From NCBI RefSeq assembly GCF_009755605.1, contig NZ_WPNZ01000007.1, forward strand, positions 124,001-188,000: DNA of 64,000 nt, in the 5' to 3' direction. Below, piece by piece: positions 7,940-16,074 of this stretch (position 1 is its first letter; the number at the start of each line of letters is the position of its first letter). Made by a program: the position numbers and the translations under genes. The notes beneath the pieces were generated by a model. The model did no database searches. It was not told the origin of the DNA and saw only the letters and a program-made list of their open reading frames with translations. Source of the DNA: Streptomyces typhae (GTDB lineage: Bacteria > Actinomycetota > Actinomycetes > Streptomycetales > Streptomycetaceae).

Positions 7940-10900
7940 CTACAGCAGGCCGTCCCACATCTGTTCGAGCAGGACGGACCACCAGCTCTCCGGTGACGCG
8001 AGGGCCGCCGGGTCGAGCGCGGCGAGCTGCGTCTGGAAGTCCACCGTCCAGCGGCCCGCCTGCTCCTGGTTGAGTCCGTACCGCAGCCGCCACATCCGGC
8101 CGAGCAGCCCCAGGCAGCGCGCGAACTCCGGCAGCCCGGTGTTCACGAACTGCGGCGGCACCGGGGTGCCGCCAGGACCGGCCTCCACGGGCACGGCGAC
8201 GATGTTCGCCGTGCCGTACTGGACACAGATCGCCCGCCCGAAGTCGCTGCCCATCACGAGGTACGAACCGGCGTCGGACGCGGGCTGCACACCCCGCTCC
8301 TGCGCCATCTCCGCCAGCGTCGGCACCGGCCGCCCCGGCTGGGCCTGCGCCCAGAAGAACGGCCCGAAGTCGACGGGCAGGCCCGCCACGACGAGCGTGT
8401 GAGCCACCACGTCCGGCACGCCCTGACGCGACACCGACCGCTGGTCGAAGCGGAACACCCCGGGACCGAACGCCCCCGCGAGTTCCTGCGCCACGCCCTC
8501 CGGCGGCACCGCGGGCGCGGGCGGCACCTGCGGCAGCGGCGCCCGCACCGGCGCGGGGCGCGCCGGGCCGTCGGCGACCTGGTGCAGCTCGCCCTGGTGC
8601 GCGAGCAGTTGGTGCATGCCCTGCTGACGCGACGCGTGGTCCTTGCCGTACGGCGCGATCGAGGTGATACGTGCCTGCGGCCAGGTCTCGCGGATCATCC
8701 GCGCGCAGTACGCGCCGGGCAGCTCGCAGGACTCCAGCTCCGTGTGCAGCTCCAGGACCTGGTCCGGCGGAATGTTCATGCCGCGCAGCTCGTGGAAGAT
8801 CTGCCACTCCGGGTGCGGCGTGCCCGGCGCCGAGCGACGGATGACCTGCTGCTCGGAGCCGTCGGGCGCGCGGTAGCGCAGCACGGCCTGGTAGCCGGGG
8901 CCCACGGTGGGCCGGCCGGCCGGCGGCTGCGGGTAGCCGTACGCCTGGCCCGGGAGGGGGCCGGGGGCCATGCCCGGGGCGGGGGCCATGCCCGGGGCGG
9001 GCGGGGGCATGCCCGGACCGCCGGGGGCACCTGGGGCGCCGGGAGCTCCAGGGGCTCCCGCGGCTCCCGCGGCTCCCGGGGGCATCGGTGCGCCAGGCGG
9101 CATGGGCGCGGCCGGGCCGCCGACGGCCGGGCCCGCGAGCATGGTGGCGGCGTGGTGGACACCACCGCCCGGTGCGCCCGGGGCGCCGGGGGGCTGCGGG
9201 GCTCCTGGGGGCTGCGCGGCACCCGGCGCGCCGGGCGGGCCGGGAGGCTGCGGAGCACCGGGGGCGCCCGGGGCTCCCGGGGGCTTCAGCCCGCCGCCGA
9301 GGCTCGGGTCGGCGAACATCGTCGCCGCGTGGTGCACACCGCCCGGAGGCGTACCCGGGGCGCCGGGCGCGCCGGGGGGACCAGGCGGACCGGGAGGCTG
9401 AGGGGCACCAGGCGCGCCAGGAGCACCAGGAGCACCAGGCGCCGCGGGCGTACCCGGAGCGCCCGGAGGCTTCAGCCCGCCCCCCAGGCTCGGATCGGCC
9501 AGCATCGTCGCCGCGTGGTGCACACCGCCCGGAGGCGTACCCGGAGAACCCGGGGCACCCGGGGCACCGGAAGGCTGCGGCGCACCCGGAGGCTGCTGCC
9601 CGGCCGGAGCACCGGGAGCCGCGGGCGCGCCGGGCTGCTGCCCCTCCGGGCCGAGGGGCGACATGAGCTGCGTCGGCACGTACCCGCCCGCGGGTACGCC
9701 CGGCGCACCGGACGGCGGCGGTGGCGTCGCGCCCGCCCCGGGGAACGGAGCCTGCGGCGCCCCGGGCGCACCCGTACCAGGAGCGGAAGCGGCGTCCACG
9801 CCCTGCGGATAGCCGTACGTCGGTGCCGGTGCCGGTGGCGGCGTGGCACCGGCCGGGGCCGAACCGGCGGGCGGCGGCGGCACGTTCGGACCGCCGACCG
9901 GCGAACCGGCGGGCGGCGGCGTATTCGTTCCGCCGACGGGCGAACCGGCGGGCGGCTGCGGCATCGCGGGACCACCCGGCGCCTGACCGGTGGGCGGCGG
10001 CGGGGCGCCGGGACCGCTCACCACGGCTCCCGGGGCGGGGGGCGGCAGCGGCGCGCCCGCGCCCTGCGCACCCTGCGCGCCCGCCTGCGGGTCGTCGAGG
10101 GCGGGGGCGACCGCCGTCCGCGGCAGTTGGCTGCCGCCCGACATCAGCGCGGTCTTGGCCTCCGGCGACACGGTGGGCGGCTGCTCGTCGCCGTCCGTGG
10201 CACCGTCCCCGCCGTCGAGGCGCAGGGGCGGCGAGAACACCGTCGCGGGCAGCGGCACCGCGACGTCCTCGTCGTCGACGCCCGTGTTCGTGTCGGTCCC
10301 GGCCCACGGCGTCGCCGACGCGGGCACGCCAGGCGAGCCCGCGCCACTCTCCTCGGCCCCCGCAGCCCCCGCCGCGGGAGCACCGGCGGCGGGCCAGGAC
10401 GTGCCACCACCGGGCGCGGCGGGCTCCGCCGGGGGCATCGGCGCGGCGGCCGACCCGGGCGAACCAGCACCCCCGTACGGCCCGGAGCCCCCGGCCGCAC
10501 CCGCACCGCCCGAGGCCCCGTACGCAGAGGAAGCCGCCGGCGCCGGAGCATCCGAAGGAGCGAAGGGAACCGCGGACGCGGAAGGGTCCCCCGGCGCGGA
10601 GAAACTCCCAGCCCCGGAAGGAGCCCCAGGCGCGAAAGGCCCCGCAACCGGGGGGGAACTCTCGGGGGCGGCGGGAACCGCGGACGCGGAGGAACCCGCA
10701 TGCGCCGAGGAACCCCCGGCCGCAGACGGAACCTCCGACACAGAGGACCCCGCAGCCGCCGAAGAACTCCCAGGCACCGAAGAACCCCCAGGCCCGACAG
10801 CAGCACCGCTCCCCCCGGACGCCCCCGCATCCCCACCCCGGCGGTCCGGGATGCCCAGCTTGTCCGCTGCCTCCTGCAACCACTCCGGCGGAGTCAGCAG

Positions 10901-11224
10901 GAACGACGTCTGGTTCAGATCCATCCGCTGGGGCGCCGCCGGAGCAGGCTCGGGCGGCGTCTCCGGCACCCCGTACTCCTCCTCGTACCGGCGGATCACC
11001 TCGCCCACCGGCAGCGCGGGCCACAGCGTCGCCTCGCCGCTGTCCCGCGCGATCACGAGCCGCTGGCGGCCCCCGTCCGAACGGGGGCCGCCCTCACGGT
11101 CCTCCGCCCACACCACGAAGCCCAGCTCGAACTCCCGCACCCGCACCTCGCGGTGGCCGGGCCCGGGCACCTCGCCGTTGATCCACTCCTCGGCGCGCTC
11201 CTGCGCCTGCGCGAAAGTCACCAC
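7940..11224 (-). CDS. Imm35-like / collagen-like / nucleic-acid deaminase / SUKH-4 fusion protein, 1094 aa
   Basis: Giant multidomain protein without signal peptide or membrane helix. Residues 1-90 resemble the Imm35 (YrhB) immunity fold, and a conserved MDLNQTSFLLTPPEWL patch follows near 100. Residues about 130-770 are low complexity: first Ala/Ser/Pro/Gly, then collagen-like Gly-Ala-Pro with three copies of a VHHAATM element. A deaminase domain (about 779-880) has the zinc-site signatures H804-P-E806 and C833-ELPGAY-C840, as in polymorphic-toxin nucleic acid deaminases. The C-terminus (about 910-1090) looks like a SUKH-4 domain, with YLVMGSDFG and FVNTGLPEFARCL. All deaminase metal and catalytic residues are present, so activity is plausible. 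It lies 7 bp after the HNH-SUKH gene, probably as an operon. Domain names are recognised by eye; the cellular role is unknown. Confidence 0.8.
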   Translation of the reverse strand: MVTFAQAQERAEEWINGEVPGPGHREVRVREFELGFVVWAEDREGGPRSDGGRQRLVIARDSGEATLWPALPVGEVIRRYEEEYGVPETPPEPAPAAPQRMDLNQTSFLLTPPEWLQEAADKLGIPDRRGGDAGASGGSGAAVGPGGSSVPGSSSAAAGSSVSEVPSAAGGSSAHAGSSASAVPAAPESSPPVAGPFAPGAPSGAGSFSAPGDPSASAVPFAPSDAPAPAASSAYGASGGAGAAGGSGPYGGAGSPGSAAAPMPPAEPAAPGGGTSWPAAGAPAAGAAGAEESGAGSPGVPASATPWAGTDTNTGVDDEDVAVPLPATVFSPPLRLDGGDGATDGDEQPPTVSPEAKTALMSGGSQLPRTAVAPALDDPQAGAQGAQGAGAPLPPPAPGAVVSGPGAPPPPTGQAPGGPAMPQPPAGSPVGGTNTPPPAGSPVGGPNVPPPPAGSAPAGATPPPAPAPTYGYPQGVDAASAPGTGAPGAPQAPFPGAGATPPPPSGAPGVPAGGYVPTQLMSPLGPEGQQPGAPAAPGAPAGQQPPGAPQPSGAPGAPGSPGTPPGGVHHAATMLADPSLGGGLKPPGAPGTPAAPGAPGAPGAPGAPQPPGPPGPPGAPGAPGTPPGGVHHAATMFADPSLGGGLKPPGAPGAPGAPQPPGPPGAPGAAQPPGAPQPPGAPGAPGGGVHHAATMLAGPAVGGPAAPMPPGAPMPPGAAGAAGAPGAPGAPGAPGGPGMPPPAPGMAPAPGMAPGPLPGQAYGYPQPPAGRPTVGPGYQAVLRYRAPDGSEQQVIRRSAPGTPHPEWQIFHELRGMNIPPDQVLELHTELESCELPGAYCARMIRETWPQARITSIAPYGKDHASRQQGMHQLLAHQGELHQVADGPARPAPVRAPLPQVPPAPAVPPEGVAQELAGAFGPGVFRFDQRSVSRQGVPDVVAHTLVVAGLPVDFGPFFWAQAQPGRPVPTLAEMAQERGVQPASDAGSYLVMGSDFGRAICVQYGTANIVAVPVEAGPGGTPVPPQFVNTGLPEFARCLGLLGRMWRLRYGLNQEQAGRWTVDFQTQLAALDPAALASPESWWSVLLEQMWDGLL
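8940..9990 (-). repeat. Collagen-like Gly/Pro/Ala repeat DNA
   Basis: About 1 kb of GCCCCCGGG-type codon repeats inside the SUKH-4 giant, containing three longer near-identical blocks that encode the VHHAATM...LGGGLKPPGAPG module (around 9130, 9300 and 9490). The complementary strand also stays open, which is a composition artefact. Confidence 0.7.
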
Positions 11225-11231
11225 GGCCAGC

Positions 11232-12212
11232 TCACACTCCCACCGGGACGGCGTGCGCGAAGCCGCCGTCCACCATCAGGTTCGCCACGGTCTCCAGCTC
11301 CGGCGGGCTGCCCGCGAGCCGGGAGAGGAACGCGTCGAAGTCGTCGCCGCACGGCAGCAGCAGCCGCCGGACGCGCTCGGCGGGCGCCCAGGACGGGTCC
11401 ACGTCCCGCGCGTCGTCGTACGCGCAGAACCACACCGAACCGATCCGGTCACCCTTGACCTTCACGGCGAGCAGACCCCCCTGGACGAAGCCCACGCCCA
11501 GATAGTCCTTGGTGAGATGGTCGCGCAGACACTTGTTGACGTACACCAGGTCGTTGACGGCCGCCTCCTCGCGGACCGTGAAGAACGGCTGGTCGACCAG
11601 GAGGCCGAGCTCCGCGTCGAGCGCCGTGCCCACCGGGGCGCAGCCGCCCGCCGCCTTCAGGAAGGAGCGGTAGGCGCCAGGCAGGCGGTACCCCAGGTCC
11701 TCCTCCACGTTCACGACCTGGCTCTCCGTGACGGCCACCGCCGCCTTCGGCAGGGCCAGATGCGCCGGACGGGTCTCCTGCAGCGGACGCGTACCGCGCT
11801 TGCCCTGGTCGACGCGCGCCGTGGCGATGCCGCCGTGGTGCCGCAGCAGCGCCTTCACCTCGACGGGGACCAGTTCCAGGCGGCGGCTGTTCGGTACGTG
11901 GTGCCAGGTCCAGCCGTGCGGCGTCGCGACCGGCGGGATCGTGTCCCACAGCTCGTGCCCCGACGCCGCGAGGACCGCGTTCGCCGACACGTAGTCCGTG
12001 AGCCGCAGCTCGTCCACGCCGAAGCCCTCCGGCGGCTCGGCGATCTCGGCGGCGGCCCGCGCGTACGGCGAGAAGTCCGGATGACCCACACCGTCGACGC
12101 GTACGCCTCTGGGATGCCGGGCGGCACGGACCGGGTCAGGGAAGTGCACCACCTGACCTGCGTAGGCCGCGTTCGGCGGCGCGGCCTGCTCCCCGAGCCG
12201 ACCTGTCGTCAT
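11232..12212 (-). CDS. HNH/WHH-type nuclease - SUKH (SMI1/KNR4) fusion, 326 aa
   Basis: Toxin and immunity families fused in one chain. Residues about 40-130 look like the WHH subgroup of HNH/ENDO VII toxin nucleases: W101-T-W103-H104-H105, LVPVEV, then H125-H126-G-G. The segment before it (LRLTDYVSANAVL) is also typical of toxin-tail nucleases. Residues about 155-300 form a SUKH domain (NVEEDLGYRLPGAYRSFLKAAGG ... DFDAFLSRL), the fold of SMI1/KNR4 and many nuclease-immunity proteins. ATG 12212 has a GGGGG ribosome binding site 8 nt upstream; the frame remains open further up without conserved sequence. It is first in an operon with the deaminase/SUKH-4 gene. No secretion signal is visible, so a housekeeping or defence role inside the cell is more likely than export. 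Confidence 0.8.
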   Translation of the reverse strand: MTTGRLGEQAAPPNAAYAGQVVHFPDPVRAARHPRGVRVDGVGHPDFSPYARAAAEIAEPPEGFGVDELRLTDYVSANAVLAASGHELWDTIPPVATPHGWTWHHVPNSRRLELVPVEVKALLRHHGGIATARVDQGKRGTRPLQETRPAHLALPKAAVAVTESQVVNVEEDLGYRLPGAYRSFLKAAGGCAPVGTALDAELGLLVDQPFFTVREEAAVNDLVYVNKCLRDHLTKDYLGVGFVQGGLLAVKVKGDRIGSVWFCAYDDARDVDPSWAPAERVRRLLLPCGDDFDAFLSRLAGSPPELETVANLMVDGGFAHAVPVGV

Positions 12213-12469
12213 GGCGGTTGCCCCCTGCGGCACTGTGAGGTTCACGGACAGCGACAGCCTATGCGTAAGCACGACACCGGTCACCGGGCCACCGATTCCG
12301 TGACCACCCGCCACGGGCCCGTCACCCAGCGCCGAAACCTGGACCCGAACGAGGCGTGTCGGACAGCCCCAGCTTCCGCACCACGCGCCCCATTTGGCAG
12401 TCTGTTCCCGCAACGCGGGGGGCGCGGCACCGGCGGCTGACACCGCGGGGACGGGGAGGGAAACACCAC
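12213..12469. promoter_or_regulatory. Divergent promoter region of the deaminase/SUKH locus
   Basis: 257 bp between the two divergent toxin/immunity-family transcription units. No confident -10/-35 or operator was found by eye. GGGGAGGG at 12453-12460 is the ribosome binding site of the plus-strand gene. Confidence 0.4.
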
Positions 12470-13060
12470 ATGCACACGGCACGAACCGGCATGCCCGGCA
12501 ACACCGGCGCACCCGCCGCCGAACGGAGCGCCACGCACCCGGCCGCCGGCCGCACCGCCACCGGCCGCACCGCCACCGCCGAGGCCGGCGACCCACGCGT
12601 CGGCTGGAGCAGCGAGCCCGTCGGCGCCCCCGTCCTGCGCCACCGCCGCGACGGCATCCTGCCCACCGTCGCCGCCGCGCTCTCCGTACGCGGCACCACC
12701 CTCACGGGCACCCCGAGGCGCGGCGAGGACCTCCCCGAGCTGCACCCGCTCGTCCAGGACTTCCTCGACACCCTCACGAGCGGCCAGCGCGAACGATTCA
12801 CCGGACGGTGCGCGGAAGCCGTCCTCATCTCCCGGCACATCGCGGCGGCCGACGCCGGCCGCTCCAAACGCGCGTCCCGCAAACCCATGACCAACGGCGA
12901 AGCCCGCAAGGCCCTCAAGCACGCCAAGCTCACCACCCGCCGCATCCGCGAGGACGGCGACCCCCTGCACGGCGCCTTCGCCCGGCCGTGCCGCTCCTGC
13001 ACCGCCCTCACCGCGCACTTCGGGGTCCGCGTCGTCGACCCGACCGCCGCCGACGCGTGA
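12470..13060 (+). CDS. YwqJ-related putative deaminase, 196 aa
   Basis: Small protein with the zinc-dependent deaminase signatures of the YwqJ toxin family: C114-A-E116 inside TGRCAEAVLIS, and P173-C174-RS-C177 near the C-terminus, separated by a helix-rich segment. The first 60 residues are a Thr/Ala/Gly/Arg-rich unstructured leader with no signal peptide. All expected metal ligands and the catalytic Glu are present, so it is probably folded and active; the substrate (free base, nucleotide or nucleic acid) cannot be told. ATG 12470 is preceded by GGGGAGGG. The SUKH-3 gene follows 98 bp downstream, separated by short CCGCAC repeats. It is transcribed divergently from the HNH-SUKH operon. Confidence 0.8.
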   Translation: MHTARTGMPGNTGAPAAERSATHPAAGRTATGRTATAEAGDPRVGWSSEPVGAPVLRHRRDGILPTVAAALSVRGTTLTGTPRRGEDLPELHPLVQDFLDTLTSGQRERFTGRCAEAVLISRHIAAADAGRSKRASRKPMTNGEARKALKHAKLTTRRIREDGDPLHGAFARPCRSCTALTAHFGVRVVDPTAADA

Positions 13061-13158
13061 CGCGGGCCGCCCGCCGCCTGACGACCCCCGGCGCCCACCA
13101 CCACGCCGGCCGCCGCCACCCGCACCCGCACCCGCACCCGCACCACGAGGGCCGAGCC

Positions 13159-13650
13159 ATGCACACCGAGAACTCCACCCGCTTCCCCGTCCCCGTCGAC
13201 GCCGCCCTGCGCACCGCAGGCTGGCTCCCGGGACGCTGGGACATCAAGCAGGCCGAGATCTGGGCCGACGTCCTGCGCCGGCACACCTCGCCCGCGGGCC
13301 ACGAGCACTCCGTGTTCCCGGCCGCCGTCGAGGCCTGGGCGGAGTTCGGCGGACTGCACATCACCCCGACGGGGCCCGGCCGCCAGATCGCGCCCGCCAC
13401 CCTGCACCTCGACCCTATGTACGGGCTCCATCTGGCCCGCACCCTCGGCGACCTGGGCCGGGCCCTCGGCACCGAGGTCTGCCCCATCGGCGAGGAGACC
13501 GAGACCCAGGCACTGCTCGCCGTCGACATGGAGGGCCGCGTGTACAGCCTCGACCACAGCGGCGACTGGTACCTGGGCCGCCACATCGACCAGGCCCTCA
13601 CCACCCTCGTCGCGGGCACCCAGCCGGTACGGCTGACCACGACGGGCTGA
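13159..13650 (+). CDS. SUKH-3 family putative immunity protein, 163 aa
   Basis: Single-domain SUKH-3-type protein. It shows the expected start AGWLPGRW, the A(x)EFGGL segment (AAVEAWAEFGGLHI), DPMYG, GEETETQALLAVDMEGRVYSLD and the closing ALTTLVAGTQPV. SUKH-3 proteins typically neutralise deaminase or nuclease toxins, and here the gene directly follows a YwqJ-type deaminase gene, the arrangement expected for toxin then immunity. ATG 13159 follows a weak CGAGG site; the upstream frame is open but carries only repeats. The partner assignment is inference. Confidence 0.82.
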   Translation: MHTENSTRFPVPVDAALRTAGWLPGRWDIKQAEIWADVLRRHTSPAGHEHSVFPAAVEAWAEFGGLHITPTGPGRQIAPATLHLDPMYGLHLARTLGDLGRALGTEVCPIGEETETQALLAVDMEGRVYSLDHSGDWYLGRHIDQALTTLVAGTQPVRLTTTG

Positions 13651-13669
13651 CCGCCACGACCCGGCGGTC
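13649..13669. terminator. Short hairpin between convergent genes
   Basis: A 7-bp perfect stem (GACCGCC at 13649-13655 with GGCGGTC at 13663-13669) overlaps the SUKH-3 stop. It could terminate either the SUKH-3 or the kinase transcript; weak by itself. Confidence 0.4.
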
Positions 13670-13686
13670 ACGGAGGGTGAGGAAGA

Positions 13687-15027
13687 TCACTCCTCGGCGG
13701 CAGCCGGAAGCACCGCCGACACCCGGAAGCCCCCCGCGTCCGTCGGACCCGACACGAACACCCCGCCGAGCGCCGTCACCCGCTCCTTCATACCGACCAG
13801 GCCGTTGCCGCCGCTCGGCAGCCGCGCGTCGGCGGGGCCCGCCTCCGGGGGCGGACCGTTCTCCACCTGCATGGCGATCTCGTCCGGACGGTAGGCGAGC
13901 CGTACGAACGTCTTCGCGCCCGCCGCGTGCTTGTGGACATTCGTGAGCGCTTCCTGGACGACCCGGTACGCCGTCTCCTCCACGTCGGCCGCGCACGCCC
14001 GCGACTCGCCCTCCACCGACAGGTCCACGACCATGCCCGCGGCCCGCGACTGGTCCACCAGCTCCTCCAGCTCGGCCAGACACGGGCCGTCCACCGGCTC
14101 GGGCTCGGCCGCGGACCCGGCACGCGAGGCGGCCTGCGCGGCCGCCTTTCCGACGGCCGCGAGCGGCACCGGAACGGGCATGGGAGCGGGCGCGGGCTTC
14201 GGCGGCGCCTCGTCGGCCCGCAGCACACCCAGCATCTGCCGCAGCTCCGTCAGCGCCTGCCGCCCCATGTCACCGACCAGGGCGGCGTTCTTCACGGCCT
14301 TCTCCGGATCCTTGCGGGCCACGGCCTGCAACGCCGCCGCGTGCACCACCATCAGACTCACCCGGTGCGCCACCACGTCGTGCATGTCCCGGGCGATACG
14401 GGTGCGCTCCTCGCCCCGGGCCCACTCCGCACGCTCCTCGGCCCGCTCGGCGAGCAGCTGCAACTCGCGCTCCAGGCTGTCGGCGCGCTCCCGCAGCGAC
14501 TCCATCAGACGGCGCCGCTGCCCCACGTACAGACCGAGCAGGACCGGCGGGGCGGTGACGCCGAGCGAGGTGGTGATGGCGATGAACGGTATGAACCCCT
14601 CGCCTATCGTCACGTCGCCGTCGGCCATGTCCTGATTGGCGCGGACCAGCGTCACGATCAGCGTGCCCGCGAGGGACATGCCCGCGAGGGCGCCGATGAT
14701 GCGGCGCGGCAGCTCGGACGCGGCGAGGGTGTAGAGGCCGACGATGGCCATCAGGATGCCCATCCGGGCGGGGGTGATCGCGACGGAGATCAGCACGACC
14801 GCGATCGGCCAGCGGCGCCGCAGCACCAGGGTGGACCCCGCGAGCACCCCGAAGATCACGCCCACGGCGACCGGAATACCGGCGTCCGCGGCGAACTTCA
14901 CGCCCTCGGCACCGCACTCCGCCGCCGACGCGAGGCCGAGGCCCACGTCGAGCACGGCACTGCGCCGCCGCTCCCACCACCACGGCCCGGTCCTGGCCGC
15001 CGCGTCACTGTCCCCCGTCGTGGTCAT
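13687..15027 (-). CDS. Orphan sensor histidine kinase, NarL/DesK type, 446 aa
   Basis: Membrane sensor kinase. Residues about 25-170 contain four or five hydrophobic helices with short loops, so the input is probably sensed within the membrane. A coiled coil (170-205) leads to the HisKA_3 phosphoacceptor ERTRIARDMHDVVAHRVS, with His216. The ATPase domain has the N-box EALTNVHKHA and G-box segments (GNGLVGMKERV). A 40-residue Pro/Ala linker interrupts the kinase core. No response regulator gene is adjacent, unlike most members of this family. ATG 15027 is chosen because conserved sequence begins there; the purine-rich stretch is too close for a good ribosome binding site, so the start could be leaderless. 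The longer open frame to 15420 is not supported. Confidence 0.85.
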   Translation of the reverse strand: MTTTGDSDAAARTGPWWWERRRSAVLDVGLGLASAAECGAEGVKFAADAGIPVAVGVIFGVLAGSTLVLRRRWPIAVVLISVAITPARMGILMAIVGLYTLAASELPRRIIGALAGMSLAGTLIVTLVRANQDMADGDVTIGEGFIPFIAITTSLGVTAPPVLLGLYVGQRRRLMESLRERADSLERELQLLAERAEERAEWARGEERTRIARDMHDVVAHRVSLMVVHAAALQAVARKDPEKAVKNAALVGDMGRQALTELRQMLGVLRADEAPPKPAPAPMPVPVPLAAVGKAAAQAASRAGSAAEPEPVDGPCLAELEELVDQSRAAGMVVDLSVEGESRACAADVEETAYRVVQEALTNVHKHAAGAKTFVRLAYRPDEIAMQVENGPPPEAGPADARLPSGGNGLVGMKERVTALGGVFVSGPTDAGGFRVSAVLPAAAEE

Positions 15028-15215
15028 GCCTTCCAGCGTACGGGCGCCGGCGCTCCCTTTTCCGGTGAGTTTCGGGCTCCGTGATCCTGGGCACGGCGGG
15101 GCGGGATCCGGTACCGGGGCGGCCCTCGCGCAGCGAAACCACCCGGTAACGCTCGAACAGTTGAATCGCCCGAATTTTCGAGCTGGACGTCCGCATTCCG
15201 GACGAGGGTGACCGT

Positions 15216-15844
15216 ATGACCGAGATCGTCGGCCGGTACGCCGATTACGAGACTCTGCGCGACCAGGCGGTCGCGCTCCGGCGCGCGGGCCACCGCCGCG
15301 GCGGGACCCCTCGGAGCAGGCCAAGCTGGCGGCCCGGAAGCGCTGGGAGCACGAGTCCGCGGTACGGGACGAGGAGCGGCGGCGCACGAAGGAGGTGGCC
15401 CGGCGCGAGATCGGGCGCATGTCGCAGCGCGAGCTGTTCCTGGTGGGCGTCGGCCTCTACTGGGCAGAAGGCGGCAAGGACAAGCCGTACGACCGCCGGG
15501 AGAACGTCGTGTTCGTCAACAGCGACCCCGGCATGATCATGGTCTTCCTCTCCTGGCTCGACCTGATGGGGGTGGAGCGCGACCGCCTGCGGTTCTGCGT
15601 GATGATCCACGAGACCGCCGACGTGCCGGGCGCCGAGCGCCACTGGGCCGAACTCGTCGGCGCGGACGCCGCCGCCTTCAACAAGACCACGATCAAGAAG
15701 CACAACCCGAAGACCGTCCGCAAGAACGTGGGAGACGCCTATCGTGGCTGCCTGGTGATCAAAGTCCGGCAGAGTGCCGACTTGTACCGTCGCATCGAAG
15801 GCGCCTGGTGCGGCATAGTGGAGGCCGCCAGCTCAACGGACTGA
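15216..15844 (+). pseudogene. Frameshifted and internally deleted regulatory-type gene
   Basis: The start ATG at 15216 opens a typical Streptomyces N-terminus (MTEIVGRYADYETLRDQAVALRR), but the frame is lost near 15290-15302. The family-like sequence resumes in another frame (DPSEQAKLAARKRWEH..., then RELFLVGVGLYWAEG and KTTIKKHNPKTVRKNVG) and runs to 15844. The join lacks the helix-turn-helix-rich middle I would expect from full-length relatives, so this looks like an internal deletion that broke the frame. Translation from the in-frame GTG at 15395 could still make a 149-residue C-terminal fragment. Intact relatives are recalled from memory, so the size of the loss is uncertain. Confidence 0.7.
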
Positions 15845-15873
15845 TTATTTGTCCGTTTTGGAGGCGTTTGCTA

Positions 15874-15948
15874 TCCCCTGTGGTGTAATAGGCAACACGG
15901 GTCACTTTGGATGATTTGTTCCAGGTTCGAGTCCTGGCAGGGGAGCCA
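15874..15948 (+). tRNA. tRNA-Gln (UUG), CCA encoded
   Basis: Complete cloverleaf: acceptor TCCCCTG / CAGGGGA, D-arm GTGT...ACAC, anticodon stem GGTCA/TGATT (two G-U pairs) with loop CTTTGGA and anticodon TTG, T-arm CCAGG-TTCGAGT-CCTGG, discriminator G, then genomic CCA. It reads CAA codons, which are rare in this GC-rich genome. Located between the pseudogene and glmU. Confidence 0.93.
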
Positions 15949-15968
15949 CGCAGCGCAAGGCTCCGGTT

Positions 15969-15996
15969 CGGGTCCTGACCGTATGGTCGGGACCCG
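15969..15996 (+). terminator. Terminator downstream of tRNA-Gln
   Basis: Inverted repeat of 12 nt (15969-15980 with 15985-15996) with one mismatch and a GTAT loop, starting about 20 bp after the tRNA. Confidence 0.7.
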
Positions 15997-16074
15997 CCCT
16001 CATTTCCGCCCCACTACGCCCCGGTATCCTGCGGATGTCCACCCCCAGAGCATCCGAAGCCGAAGGGCACCCCT

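Noticed and set aside
8399..11458. 1019-codon + strand frame with collagen-like segments opposite the SUKH-4 giant
   Set aside because: The GCC/GGC-rich repeat is open in several frames; only the minus-strand frame shows recognisable domains at both ends.
15874..15948. tRNA-Gln as an integrated-element attachment site
   Set aside because: No duplicated tRNA 3' end and no integrase gene within the window; the neighbouring pseudogene looks like simple decay.
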